DNA from: Gemmatirosa kalamazoonensis
GTDB taxonomy: Bacteria; Gemmatimonadota; Gemmatimonadetes; Gemmatimonadales; Gemmatimonadaceae
Assembly: GCF_000522985.1 (NCBI RefSeq)
Contig: NZ_CP007130.1
Span: forward strand, 558,001-622,000
Length of the DNA: 64,000 nt
Direction of reading: 5' to 3'
Numbering within the stretch: the first letter of the stretch is position 1; each line of letters starts with the position of its first letter. Both the position numbers and the translations under genes were made by a program. The notes below the pieces were generated by a model, which was not told the DNA's origin, ran no database searches, and saw only the letters and a program-made list of their open reading frames with translations. Below are positions 27,742 to 39,900 of this stretch, piece after piece.

Positions 27742-29543
27742 TCGGTCTCCTCCTTCCACTCGCCCTGCCCCGCCTTGTGCAGCACGAACGGGCCGAGCAC
27801 CAGGCCGTCGATGTGTGTGCGCATGAAGCAGCGATACGCGTCCTCCGGCGTGCAGACGATCGGCTCGCCGCGCACGTTGAACGACGTGTTCACGACCACG
27901 GGGCATCCCGTGAGGTCGCGGAACGCGGCGATGAGGTCGTGATAGTCGGGGTTCGTCTCGCGGCTGACGGTCTGCACGCGGGCCGAATAGTCGATGTGCG
28001 TGACGGCGGGGATGTCGGAGCGCACGATGTTGAGCTGGTCGATCCCCCACAGCTGGCGCGCGTCGTCGGGCATCGGGATCTGCCGCTCGCGCTTCACCGG
28101 CGCGACGAGCAGCATGTACGGCGAGTCGACGTCGAGCTCGAACCAGTCGGCCACGTCCTCGCGCAGCACGCTCGGCGCGAACGGGCGGAACCCCTCGCGG
28201 AACTTGATCTTCAGGTTCATCTGCGCCTGCATGCGCGGGCTCCGCGGGTCGCCGAGGATGGAGCGGGAGCCCAACGCGCGCGGGCCGAACTCCATGCGCC
28301 CGTTGAACCAGCCGACGATCTTCTCGCCCGCGAGCTCCTCGGCCACGTGGCGCAGCAGCTCGTCGCGCTCCATGCGCCGATAGCTCGCCCCCTTCGATTT
28401 CAGGAACGCCTCGATCTCGTCGTCGCCGAACGAGGGGCCGAGGTACGCGCCCTTCATCGTGTCCTTGCCGCGCACGACACGCCGCTCGCGCGCGAGGTAG
28501 CGATGGTGGATGAGCTGCGCGACGCCGAGCGCGCCGCCGGCGTCGCCCGACGCGGGCTGGATCCAGATCCGCTCGAACGGCCCCTCGCGCAGCAGCCGGC
28601 CGTTGCCGACGCAGTTGAGCGCCACGCCGCCGGCGAGGCAGAGGTTCGGCAGCCCGGTCTCGCGGTGCGCGGTGCGCGCCATGCGGAGCATGATCTCCTC
28701 CGTGACCTCCTGCACCGAGCGCGCGAGGTCCATCTCCTTCTGCGTGAGCTTCGACTCCGGCACCCGCGGCGGCCCGCCGAACAGCTCGTCGAACGCGGCG
28801 CTCGTCATGGTGAGGCCGCTGAGATAGTCGAAGTACTTCTGGTTCAGCGTGAACGAGCCGTCGTCGCGCAGGTCGACGAGGTGCTCGTAGATGCGGTCCA
28901 CGTACGTCGGCCGTCCGTACGGCGCGAGGCCCATCACCTTGTACTCGCCGGAGTTCACCTTGAACCCGGTGTAGTACGTGAACGCGGAGTAGAGCAGGCC
29001 TAACGAATCGGGCCACCGCATCTCGCGCAGCAGCGTGAGGTCGCGCCCGCGGCCGACGCCGATCGACGCCGTGGCCCACTCGCCCACGCCGTCCATGGTG
29101 AGGATCGCCGCCTCCTCGAACGGCGACGGGTAGAACGCGCTCGCGGCGTGCGACTCGTGGTGCTCCGCGTACAGCAGCGACCCGTCCCACCCGCCGAGCG
29201 CGGCGCGCAGCTCGCGGTCGGTGAACAGCTTCTCCTTGATCCACAGCGGCCCCGCCATCAGGAACGAGCGGAACCCCTTCGGCGCCACGCCGAAGTAGGT
29301 CTCGAGGATGCGCTCGAACTTCAGCAGCGGCTTGTCGTAGAAGCCGACGTGCGCGACGTCCTCGATCCCGATCCCGGCCTCGCGCAGACAGTACGCGACG
29401 GCCTGCGTGGGGAACCGCTCGTCCCCCTTCTTGCGCGTGAAGCGCTCCTCCTGCGCCGCGGCGACGATCTCCCCGTCGCGCAGCAGGGCGGCGGCGGAGT
29501 CGTGGTAGTACGCGGAGATGCCGAGGATGTACTCGTGCGCCAT
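27714..29543 (-). CDS. NodU/CmcH/TobZ-type O-carbamoyltransferase
   Basis: A 609-residue two-domain enzyme. The N-terminal YrdC/Kae1-like ASKHA domain has ILGISAYYHDSAAALL, HHESHAASAFYPSPF (metal-binding His) and LTMDGVGEWATA; GGVALNCVGNGRLL follows. The C-terminal region has EFGPRALGSRSILGDPR and VVNTSFNVRGEPIV, all hallmarks of carbamoyltransferases that use carbamoyl phosphate and ATP. It would carbamoylate a hydroxyl on a small molecule or sugar. It is first in a three-gene operon with SxtJ and DUF5989 and is divergent from the cysN operon, fitting a tailoring role. Confidence 0.92.
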   Translation of the reverse strand: MAHEYILGISAYYHDSAAALLRDGEIVAAAQEERFTRKKGDERFPTQAVAYCLREAGIGIEDVAHVGFYDKPLLKFERILETYFGVAPKGFRSFLMAGPLWIKEKLFTDRELRAALGGWDGSLLYAEHHESHAASAFYPSPFEEAAILTMDGVGEWATASIGVGRGRDLTLLREMRWPDSLGLLYSAFTYYTGFKVNSGEYKVMGLAPYGRPTYVDRIYEHLVDLRDDGSFTLNQKYFDYLSGLTMTSAAFDELFGGPPRVPESKLTQKEMDLARSVQEVTEEIMLRMARTAHRETGLPNLCLAGGVALNCVGNGRLLREGPFERIWIQPASGDAGGALGVAQLIHHRYLARERRVVRGKDTMKGAYLGPSFGDDEIEAFLKSKGASYRRMERDELLRHVAEELAGEKIVGWFNGRMEFGPRALGSRSILGDPRSPRMQAQMNLKIKFREGFRPFAPSVLREDVADWFELDVDSPYMLLVAPVKRERQIPMPDDARQLWGIDQLNIVRSDIPAVTHIDYSARVQTVSRETNPDYHDLIAAFRDLTGCPVVVNTSFNVRGEPIVCTPEDAYRCFMRTHIDGLVLGPFVLHKAGQGEWKEETEWQREFQLD

Positions 29544-29861
29544 GTGCGTCAGACCGCGCGGGCGGGAGGATGAGGCGGGCAGGACCCGCGGGCGAGCGAC
29601 GGCCCACGATGCGTCCGGGCCCCGATCGTGGCAAGCGACGGGTCGACGCATCGTGTGGCGCACGCGCCACGGAACAGTGGCCTCGGCGCCAGTGGTGCGC
29701 CGTTTCCAGCCGCAGGGTATGTTGTGACTCCCTCGAGCGCGGGGTCGTCGAGCCGCGAGCCCTTCCGGCCCGACTCCGCCGCCATGGACCGCCGGTCGCC
29801 CCCGCCACGGTGCGGGTGTGACTCCCCGACCGGCCCGACCGACAGCCCTCCACTTCCTCGC
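29544..29861. promoter_or_regulatory. Divergent control region of carbamoyltransferase and PAPS operons
   Basis: About 320 bases with no gene. It holds a perfect 11-bp inverted repeat CACGATGCGTC (29605-29615) and GACGCATCGTG (29645-29655), followed at once by a palindrome GTGGCG-CACG-CGCCAC (29655-29670). These are the best operator candidates in the biosynthetic half of the window. No confident promoter hexamers. Confidence 0.55.
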
Positions 29862-31630
<1,769 letters not shown>

Positions 31631-31634
<4 letters not shown>

Positions 31635-32566
31635 GCGCGCGTGGCGGGGATGGCTCCGTGGCACGCACCGCTCCTCGAGTGTTGGACGCGGATCACGCGG
31701 ATCACGCGGATAGGCCGATGGCTGAAGCCGGGAGCCTATCCGCGCCATCCGCGCGATCCGCGTCCACTCTCACGGAGCCCGACGCGCTCGCGGGGGCCCG
31801 CGACGGCGCGCTGATCTCCGACGAATCGCTCGCCCGACTCGTGCGCATCGCCCGCCACGCCGGCGCCGCGATCATGCCGTACTATCGAATCGACAGCGGC
31901 GCGCGCGCGAAGAGCGACGGCAGCCCGCTCACGCTCGCCGACGAGGCGGCGCACCACGTGATCGTCGACGCGCTGCGCGCGTGGACACCGGACGTGCCGG
32001 TCGTCTCCGAGGAAGGCGAGATCCCCGACGCGTCGGTGAGGCAGTCGTGGCGCCGCTTCTGGCTCGTCGACCCGCTCGACGGCACGAAGGAGTTCCTGCA
32101 CCGGAACGGCGACTTCACGGTGAACGTCGCGCTCGTCGAGGACGGCGAGCCGGTGCTCGGCGTCGTCTACGCGCCGGCGATCGACCGGTGCTGGTACGCG
32201 GGCAAGTCGTTAGGCGCGTGGGTCGAGGCGCCCGACGCGCCGCCGACGCGCGTCCACTCGACGCCGCCGGCCGAGGGCGCGCCGCTCGTCGTGGTGGAGA
32301 GCCGGTCGCACCCGTCGGAGGCCCTCGAGCGGTGGCTCGCGACGGTGCCGGTGGCGCGCCGCGTGCCCGCGGGCAGCTCGCTCAAGTTCTGCCTCGTGGC
32401 CGAAGGGACGGCGGACGTGTATCCGCGCTTCGGGCCGACGATGGAGTGGGACGTCGCCGCCGGCGACTGCGTGTTCCGCGAGTCGGGCATCGACGGACCA
32501 CGGCGCTCGCCGCTCACCTACAACAAGCCGGATCTGCGGAACGGCGACTTCGTCGTGGGGCTGTGA
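31631..32566 (+). CDS. cysQ: 3'(2'),5'-bisphosphate nucleotidase (CysQ)
   Basis: A 311-residue inositol-phosphatase-fold enzyme. Metal and catalytic motifs are [17 protein letters not shown] and [10 protein letters not shown]. CysQ hydrolyses the PAP left after sulfotransfer (or PAPS), so it relieves product inhibition of sulfotransferases. The start overlaps cysN by four bases. Residues about 18-46 are encoded by a hairpin repeat and are unlikely to be part of the fold; the family normally begins near [15 protein letters not shown]. Stop and next start also overlap. Confidence 0.92.
31684..31765. repeat. In-frame hairpin repeat in the cysQ N-terminus
   Basis: Arms 31684-31714 and 31735-31765 carry GATCACGCG-type units and their complements around a 20-base loop. 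The frame stays open through the whole element and encodes an Asp-His-Ala repeat and then a Ser/Ala-rich run. Same class as the other tandem-unit hairpins in the window. Confidence 0.85.
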
Positions 32567-33297
32567 TGTTCTACGAGACGCACTGGCGATCGATCATCAA
32601 GGCGGTCTCCTGGCGCATCATGGGGACGGTGGCGACGGCGCTGCTCGTCTTCATCTTCACGCGCAAGCTCGCGTTGTCGCTGTGGGTCGGCGCGCTGGAG
32701 TTCACGTCGAAGATCGGCCTGTACTGGCTGCACGAGCGCGTGTGGGACCGCCTGCGCTTCGGCAAGAAGGAGGTGCGGCCGGCGGTGATCTGGTTCACCG
32801 GCCTCTCCGGCGCGGGCAAGAGCACCATCGCCGACAAGGTGTACCGCGCGCTGCAGGAGCGCGGCCTCCGCGTCGAGCGGCTCGACGGCGACAGCGTGCG
32901 CGACATCTTCCCGGCGACGGGGTTCACGCGCCCCGAGCGCGACCAGCACGTGCGCCGCATCGGGTTCCTCGCGAGCAAGCTCGAACAGAACGGCGTCACG
33001 GTCGTCGCGTCGTTCGTCTCGCCGTACGAGGAGTCGCGGCAGTTCGTGCGCGGGCTGTGCGGCCGCTTCGTGGAGGTGCACGTCGCGACGCCGCTCGCCG
33101 AGTGCGAGAAGCGCGACGTGAAGGGGCTGTACGCGAAGGCGCGCCGCGGCGAGATCACGAACTTCACCGGCATCGACGATCCGTACGAGGAGCCGACGCG
33201 CCCCGAGCTGCGGCTCGACACCGCCGCGCTGTCGCTCGACGAGTCGACGCTGCGCGTGCTGCAGTACCTGGACAAGCAAGTGCTGAGGGTGAGCTGA
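32566..33297 (+). CDS. cysC: DUF2061-APS kinase fusion (CysC)
   Basis: A 243-residue fusion. Residues 1-65 form a DUF2061-type membrane domain ([20 protein letters not shown], then [20 protein letters not shown]) with two helices. Residues about 75-243 are an intact adenylylsulfate kinase: P-loop [37 protein letters not shown] and [20 protein letters not shown]. It phosphorylates APS to PAPS, and the membrane domain would place production at the inner membrane, near membrane sulfotransfer steps. Both ends overlap neighbouring genes by single bases (TGATG), so translation is coupled. Confidence 0.92.
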   Translation: MFYETHWRSIIKAVSWRIMGTVATALLVFIFTRKLALSLWVGALEFTSKIGLYWLHERVWDRLRFGKKEVRPAVIWFTGLSGAGKSTIADKVYRALQERGLRVERLDGDSVRDIFPATGFTRPERDQHVRRIGFLASKLEQNGVTVVASFVSPYEESRQFVRGLCGRFVEVHVATPLAECEKRDVKGLYAKARRGEITNFTGIDDPYEEPTRPELRLDTAALSLDESTLRVLQYLDKQVLRVS

Positions 33298-34181
33298 TGA
33301 CGGACCATCTCGACCGCCTGGAGGCGCAGAGCGTCTACATCCTGCGCGAGGCGTACGCGTCGTTCCGCAGCCTGTGCATGCTGTGGTCGATCGGGAAGGA
33401 CAGCACGGTGATGCTGTGGCTCGCGCGGAAGGCGTTCTACGGCCACGTGCCGTTCCCGCTCGTGCACATCGACACGTCGTACAAGATCCCGGAGATGATC
33501 CAGTACCGCGACCGCCTCACGGCGGAGTGGCGGCTGAACATGATCGTCGGGCAGAACCGCGAGGCGCTCGCCGCGAAGCAGACCTTCCCCGACGGCGCGA
33601 TCGATCGCATCAACTGCTGCCGGCTGCTGAAGACCGAGGCGCTGAAGAACACGCTGAGCGGCGCGTGGCCGCGGCAGCGGTTCAACCACGACCTCGGCGC
33701 GTACGAGCCGGACCCGAACCCCGAGCCGTTCACCGGCGTCATCGCCGGCGTGCGCGCCGACGAGGAGGGGAGCCGCTCGAAGGAGCGCTACTTCTCGCCG
33801 CGCACGGTGCGCTCGCAGTGGAACGTCGGCGACCAGCCGCCCGAGTTCTGGAACCAGTTCAACACCGACTTCCCGCCCGGGACGCACGTCCGCATCCATC
33901 CGCTGCTCGACTGGACGGAGCTGAACGTGTGGGAGTACATCGAGCGCGAGCGCATCCCGACCGTGTCGCTGTACTACGACCAGGGCGAGGGGCAGCGCTA
34001 TCGCTCGTTGGGCTGCGGCCCGTGCACGCTGCCGGTCGCGTCGGACGCGCAGACGGTGTCCGAGATCATCGTGGAGCTGCGCTCGGGCCGCTACGCGAAC
34101 GTGGCTGAGCGCTCGGGACGCGCGCAGGACAAGGACGACGGCGGCGGGCTCGAGACGCTCCGGCGCGAAGGGTACATGTAA
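33297..34181 (+). CDS. cysD: Sulfate adenylyltransferase small subunit (CysD)
   Basis: A 294-residue PAPS-reductase-fold nucleotidyltransferase. The PP-loop is in [19 protein letters not shown], followed by [28 protein letters not shown] and the family's C-terminal [12 protein letters not shown] and [20 protein letters not shown]. With CysN it makes APS. The ATG overlaps the cysC stop. Together with cysC and cysQ this is a full PAPS supply set with no reductase genes, which points to sulfation rather than sulfur assimilation. Confidence 0.95.
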   Translation: MTDHLDRLEAQSVYILREAYASFRSLCMLWSIGKDSTVMLWLARKAFYGHVPFPLVHIDTSYKIPEMIQYRDRLTAEWRLNMIVGQNREALAAKQTFPDGAIDRINCCRLLKTEALKNTLSGAWPRQRFNHDLGAYEPDPNPEPFTGVIAGVRADEEGSRSKERYFSPRTVRSQWNVGDQPPEFWNQFNTDFPPGTHVRIHPLLDWTELNVWEYIERERIPTVSLYYDQGEGQRYRSLGCGPCTLPVASDAQTVSEIIVELRSGRYANVAERSGRAQDKDDGGGLETLRREGYM

Positions 34182-34186
34182 GCGCG

Positions 34187-36259
34187 ATGACGGCGACGAC
34201 TGCACGGCCACGCCGGCACGGCGAGCACTTCACGCCGACGTCGGCACGGCGACCGCCGCACCCGGGCGCGCCGCCGGCGACCGCCCGCGAGCACGGCACG
34301 TCGTATCGCGCCGACGTGCAGGGGCTGCGCGCCGTCGCGGTGCTCGCGGTCGTGCTGTACCACGCGGGCGTGCCGCTGTTCGGCGGCGGCTACGTCGGCG
34401 TGGACGTGTTCTTCGTCATCTCCGGCTACCTCATCACCGGGCTGCTGCTGCGCGAGGTCGAGCGCACCGGCACGATCGACTTTGCGGCGTTCTACGGCCG
34501 GCGCGTGCGCCGACTGCTCCCCGCCGTGACCGTGGTGCTGCTCGCGACGTTGGGCGCGACGGTGCTCTTCCTGTCGCCGCTGGAGCAGCGCGAGCTCGCG
34601 CCGGCGGCGCTCGCCGCGGCGCTCTACGCGAGCAACTTCTGGTTCGGCTTCCAGGCGACCGACTACCTCGGCGGGGACGTGCAGCAGAACCTGGTGATGC
34701 ACACCTGGTCGTTGTCGGTCGAGGAGCAGTTCTACATGGCGTGGCCGCTGCTGCTGCTCGTCGGCGCGCGGTTCGGCGCGCCGGATCGGCGGCGCGGGCG
34801 GCTGCTCGCGCTCATGACCGGCGTGGCGCTCGCGTCGTTCGTCGGGGGCCTGTGGCTCATGACGCGCTCGCGACCGTGGGCGTTCTTCGGCTCGCCGCCG
34901 CGCGCGTGGGAGTTCGCCGCGGGCGCGCTCGTGTGCCTGGCCGAGGCGAGGCTGGCGACGTTAGGCAGGCGCGCGGCGACGGCGCTCGCGCTCGTCGGCG
35001 CGGCGGGGGTGCTCGGCGCGATCGTCGCGTTCGGCGACCGCACGGCGTTCCCCGGGGTGGCCGCCGTGCTCCCCGTCGCGGGCACCGCGCTGCTGCTCGC
35101 CGCGGGGGCCGCGCGCACGCCCGGCGCGGTGTCGCGACTGCTCGGCGTCGCGCCGCTGCGCGCGGTGGGCGACTGGTCGTACTCGCTGTACCTCTGGCAC
35201 TGGCCGCTGCTCGTCTTCCCCGCGCTGCTCGGCCTCACGCTCGGACCCGCGGCGCGGGCGGCGTGCGTGCTGGCCGCGCTCGCGCTCGCGTGGGCGAGCT
35301 ACCGGTGGGTCGAGAACACGCTGCGCTTCGATCGGCGGCTCGTCGCGCGGCCGTGGCGCTCGCTCGCGCTCGGCGCGTGCCTGACGGTGGCGGCCGGCGC
35401 GGCGGCCGCTGCGGTGTGGGCCGCCGGCGGCCGCACGATCGACGCGCGCATGGCGTCGTACCGGCACGCGCGCGACCTGCCGAAGGTCTACGCCGACGGC
35501 TGTCACGCCGAGTTCTCGAAGGTCGACGTCGGCGGGTGCGTGTACGGCGTCGCCGATGCGCGGCGCACGGTCGTGCTGTTCGGCGACAGCCACGCGGCAC
35601 AGTGGTTCCCGGCGCTCGAGCGGCTCGCGCGCGACGGGAAGTGGCGACTGGTCTCGCTCACGAAGTCGGCGTGCCCGCCGGCCGACGTGTCGGTGACGAA
35701 CCCCGATCTCGGCCGCCCGTACCGGGAGTGCGACGCGTGGCGCGCGAAGGCGATCGCGCGCGTGGCGGCCGAGCGGCCGGCGCTCGTCGTGATGACGAGC
35801 GCCTCGGGCTACATGTTCGAGGCAGGCGCCGGTGCGGGCGCCGGTGTCGGCGCCGACGCATGGCGCGATGGGATGCGGCGGACGCTGCTCGGTCTGCGGC
35901 GCGCGGGCGCGCCGATCGCGGTCGTGCGCGACACGCCGCGCCCCGGCTTCGACGTGCCGCGCTGCCTCGCGCGGGCGCTGCGCAACCACGGCGCGTCGGC
36001 GGCCCAATGCGACTTCGCGCTCGACGCGAACCCGTGGGGCGCCGAGGTGTTCGGCGTGAACCGCGAGGCGGCGCGCGGGCTCGACGACGTGCGGTTCGTC
36101 GATCTCTCCGACGTCATCTGCGACCGCGGCCGGTGCGTGGCGACGCGCGACGGAGAGGTGATCTTCCGCGACACGAACCACCTGGCCGTGCGGATGGCCG
36201 AATCGCTCGCGCCGGTGCTGCGCGACCGGCTGCGCACCGCCGGCCTGCTGCCGCCCTGA
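34187..36259 (+). CDS. Acyltransferase-3/SGNH O-acetyltransferase (OafA-like)
   Basis: A 690-residue membrane protein. The N-terminal acyltransferase-3 domain (about ten helices) has RADVQGLRAVAVLAVVLYHA, the GGYVGVDVFFVISGYLIT region and SLSVEEQFYMAWPLLL. The C-terminal periplasmic SGNH domain has VVLFGDSHAAQWFPALE with the Ser nucleophile and FRDTNHLAV with the Asp/His pair. Such proteins O-acylate lipopolysaccharide, glycans or natural products at the membrane. It follows cysD by five bases, so it is in the same operon. A short GAGAGAGVG repeat lies in the SGNH domain near 35820-35855. Confidence 0.92.
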   Translation: MTATTARPRRHGEHFTPTSARRPPHPGAPPATAREHGTSYRADVQGLRAVAVLAVVLYHAGVPLFGGGYVGVDVFFVISGYLITGLLLREVERTGTIDFAAFYGRRVRRLLPAVTVVLLATLGATVLFLSPLEQRELAPAALAAALYASNFWFGFQATDYLGGDVQQNLVMHTWSLSVEEQFYMAWPLLLLVGARFGAPDRRRGRLLALMTGVALASFVGGLWLMTRSRPWAFFGSPPRAWEFAAGALVCLAEARLATLGRRAATALALVGAAGVLGAIVAFGDRTAFPGVAAVLPVAGTALLLAAGAARTPGAVSRLLGVAPLRAVGDWSYSLYLWHWPLLVFPALLGLTLGPAARAACVLAALALAWASYRWVENTLRFDRRLVARPWRSLALGACLTVAAGAAAAAVWAAGGRTIDARMASYRHARDLPKVYADGCHAEFSKVDVGGCVYGVADARRTVVLFGDSHAAQWFPALERLARDGKWRLVSLTKSACPPADVSVTNPDLGRPYRECDAWRAKAIARVAAERPALVVMTSASGYMFEAGAGAGAGVGADAWRDGMRRTLLGLRRAGAPIAVVRDTPRPGFDVPRCLARALRNHGASAAQCDFALDANPWGAEVFGVNREAARGLDDVRFVDLSDVICDRGRCVATRDGEVIFRDTNHLAVRMAESLAPVLRDRLRTAGLLPP

Positions 36260-36307
36260 CGGGCCACGCCAACCGGACGACGTCACCACGTTAGGCGGGA
36301 GGATACG

Positions 36308-36967
36308 ATGACCGCGAAGGTGTTCTGCATCGGGTTCCACAAGACCGGCACGAAGAGCCTCACCGCGGCCCTCGGCACGCTCGGCTACCGCGTCACGGGG
36401 CCGAACGGCGTGCGCGACCCGGACATCGCGACGAAGGTGCTCGACCTCGCGAACGCGCTCGTGCCGAAGTACGACGCGTTCCAGGACAACCCGTGGCCGA
36501 TCATCTACCGCGAGATGGACGCGCGGTACCCGGGGAGCAAGTTCATCCTGACGCTGCGCGACCGCGACGCGTGGATCCGGAGCCAGGTGAACCACTTCGG
36601 CACCGAGGTCACCCCGATGCGCCAGTGGATCTACGGCGAGCATGCGGGCTTTCCGGCGGGGAACGAGGACATCTATCTCGCGCGCTACGACCGGCACAAC
36701 GCGGAGGTGCGGGAGTACTTCGCGCACCGTCCCGACGACCTGCTCGTGATGCCGATCGACGACAGCGCGGACTGGGAGCCGCTGTGCCGGTTCCTCGGCC
36801 GCCCGATCCCCGACGTGCCGTTCCCGCACCGCAACAAGGGCAGCGATCGGCAGGTCCGGCGCGAGCGGGGCGAGGGGCCGCCGCCGCACCTCGGGCTCGT
36901 CGACGTCGCGGCGCCGAGGTCGACGGCGGGCGGATTCCTCCGGCGGCTGCTGGGGCGGGGACGCTAG
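36308..36967 (+). CDS. Sulfotransferase-family protein
   Basis: A 219-residue protein with the PAPS 5'-phosphosulfate-binding loop at the N-terminus (FCIGFHKTGTKSLTAALGTL) and a 3'-phosphate-binding-like strand KFILTLRDRDAWIRSQVNH. It is the last gene of the PAPS operon, with a strong GGGAGG site that directly follows a CGTTAGGC motif. It would transfer sulfate to a hydroxyl of the cluster product or a glycan; the acceptor cannot be told. Shorter than many family members, as is usual for this bacterial subgroup. Confidence 0.85.
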   Translation: MTAKVFCIGFHKTGTKSLTAALGTLGYRVTGPNGVRDPDIATKVLDLANALVPKYDAFQDNPWPIIYREMDARYPGSKFILTLRDRDAWIRSQVNHFGTEVTPMRQWIYGEHAGFPAGNEDIYLARYDRHNAEVREYFAHRPDDLLVMPIDDSADWEPLCRFLGRPIPDVPFPHRNKGSDRQVRRERGEGPPPHLGLVDVAAPRSTAGGFLRRLLGRGR

Positions 36968-36980
36968 CGCCTAACGGCCG

Positions 36981-39900
36981 TCAGTCGCCGACGCCGGCCA
37001 GCACCGAATCGACGGCCGGCGCGTCGGCCGACGCGGGCCCGGCCGCGCAGGCCAGGAAGCGCCGCGCGAGCTCCCCCACGAGCGGCTCGCGCAGGCCGGC
37101 GGTGTGGCCACCGGGCAGGTCGTGGGTCACGACCTCCGCGGCGAGCTCGCCCCAGCCGTAGGTCGCGTCGAGCCGCGCGCCGGCGCGCTGCTCCGCAGCA
37201 CGGAACAGCACGATCGTCCCGTCGTAGAAGCGGCCGCGGTAGCGCCGCGCGATGCGGCGCGCGGCGAGGCTGAAGCGCGTCACGCGCTCCGGGAGTGCGA
37301 GGTCGTGCGGGGCGCGCCGGTGCTCGTACTTCCACGCGAGCCAGTCGCCGCGCGCCTTCTCCAGCCACCACCGCCGGACGCGCTGCACGCGCCGGTAGAG
37401 CGTGCGCGCCGAGCGGCCCTGTCCCGGGTCGGCGTCGAGGACGGCGCGGAGCGTCTTCAGCCGCACGCCGCCATGGTCGTAGAGCCAGTGCGCGATGCGT
37501 GCGCCGAGCGTGTACGTCGGGTGGCCCGGCGCGGGCTGATCGTAGAGCGCGACGAGCGGTACCTCGTGCCCGCGCTCGCGCATGACGCGCGCGAGCTCCA
37601 CGGCGATCCAGCCGCCCATCGACAGCCCGAAGAAGATGTACGGGCCGTGCGGCCGCACCTTCAGGATCTCGTCCGCGTAATACGCGGCCATCGCCTCGAT
37701 GGTCTCGTGCGGCTCCTGCGTTCCCCAGTTGCCTAACGCCTGGAGCCCGTACACCGGATGGCGCCCGCCGATCGCCGCCGCGAACCGCTCGTAGATCAGC
37801 ACGTTGCCCATCTTGCCGTGCGGGCAGAACACCGGCACGCCCGCCGCGCCGGCGTCGCCGAACGGCACGACGCACTGCCACGACGCCGCGTCGGCGGGCG
37901 CGCGCAGCAGCGCGGCCAGCTGCTCCACCGTGTCGTGCTTCAGGATGGTGACGAGCTGCAGACGCCGGCCGAACTCCTTGCCGATGCGCGTGAACACCTT
38001 CACGGCCGCGAGCGAGTGGCCGCCGACGTCGTTGAACCGGTCGGTGACGCCGAGCCCCGTGACGCGCAGCACCTCCTCCCAGATGCGCAGCACGCGCGCC
38101 TCCACGTCGTCGCGCGGCGCGACGACGTCGTCGCGCGCCGGCTCCGCCTCGGGCGCGGGGAGCGCCTTGCGGTCGATCTTTCCCGTCGGCGTGATCGGCA
38201 GCGCGGGCAGCTCGACGTACGACGACGGCACCATGTGCGCGGGCAGCGTGCGTCCGAGCGCCGCACGCAGCTCGGCGGCGGTCGTGGTCGCGCCGTCGAC
38301 CGCCACGTAGTACGCCACGAGGCGCGGCTCGCTGCCCGCGTCGGCGCGCAGCACGACGGCGGCGTTGCGCACCGCGTCGAGCGCGACGAGCGTCGCCTCG
38401 ATCTCGCCGAGCTCGATGCGGTAGCCGCGCAGCTTCACCTGCCCGTCCATGCGGCCGAGGAAGTCGAGGCGTCCGTCGGGGCGGAAGCGGACGCGGTCGC
38501 CGGTGCGATAGAGCCGGGACGCGGGACTCGGGACTCGGGACTCGTCCGGCACCCGAGTCCCGAGTCCCGAGTCCCGAGTCCCGAACGGGTCGGGCACGAA
38601 CCGCTGGGCGGTCAGCTCGGGACGATCGAGATAGCCGCGCGCGACGCCGACGCCGCCGATGTGCAGCTCGCCGCCGACGCCTAACGGGACTGGACGCATG
38701 CGGTCGTCGAGCACGTAGAACGTCGTCGCGTCGATCGGCCGCCCCACCGGCGCGACCGGCTCGGGGCCCGCCGCGGTCACGCGGTCGGCGGCCGACCACA
38801 CGGTCGTCTCGGTCGGCCCGTACATGTTCCACAGCTCGCCCCCGCCGGCCAGGAGCGACTCGGCCAGCGACGCGGCGAGCGCCTCGCCGCCGCACAGCAG
38901 CTTGGCGCCGCGCGGGTTCGTCCAGCCGACCTCCAGCAGCATGCGCCACGTCACCGGCGTCGCCTGCACCACCGTGACCCGGTGCCGCTCGATGAGGGCG
39001 GCGAGCGCCTCGCCGTCGACCGCGGCGCTCCGCGGCGCGATGACGATCCGCGCGCCGACGACGAGCGGCAGGAACAGCTCCGGCACGGCCATGTCGAACG
39101 AGATCGTCGTCACGGCGAGCATCGCGTCGCGCGGCGCGAGGCCCGGACGCTCGCGCATCGCCAGCAGCAGGTTCGCGAGGCCGCGGTGCTCGAGCACCAC
39201 GCCCTTCGGCCGGCCGGTGGATCCCGACGTGTAGATGACGTAGCAGACATCCTCGGGCGCGGCGAGCGCCGGGGCCGGGGCGCCCGCCGCGTCGCGCACG
39301 ATCTGCGGCCAGTCGCGGTCGAGGCACAGCAGCGCCGCGGGCGGGGCGCCTAACGATTCCGCGTGCGCGGTGAGCGTCGCGAGGCTCGTCGCGGCCACGC
39401 GCTCCTGCGTGAGCAGCAGCGGCGTGCGCGCATCGGCGAGCATGTACGCGAGGCGCTCCACGGGATACTCGGGATCGAGCGGCAGGTGCGCGCCGCCCGC
39501 CTTGTGGATCCCCATGAGCGCCACGTACATGTCCATCGACCGCTCCACGCAGACGCCGACGAGCACCCCCGGCCCCACGCCGCGCGCGGCGAGCGCGCGC
39601 CCCAGCGTCGCGGCGCGCGCGTCGAGCTCCGCGTAGGTCATCGTCGCGTCGCCGAACTCCAGCGCGATCGCATCGGGCGTGCGCGCCGCCTGCGCGGCGA
39701 ACAGCGCGGGCATCGTCGCGCCGCGGCGCTCGGGATGCGCCGTCGCGTTCGACCCGCTCCACACCGCGAGCAGCTCCTCGCGCTCGGCGGGCGTCATCAT
39801 CTCCAGCTCGGCGAGCGGGCGGTCGCCCTTCGCCACCATCTCGCGCAGCAGCGTCGCGAGGTGGCCGAGCATCCGCTCGATCGCCGCGTCGGCGAACCGC

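Noticed and set aside
33297-34181. PAPS reductase (CysH) for the PP-loop gene at 33297
   Set aside because: It pairs with cysN and has CysD-specific C-terminal sequence ([20 protein letters not shown]); no CysH-type C-terminal cysteine motif.
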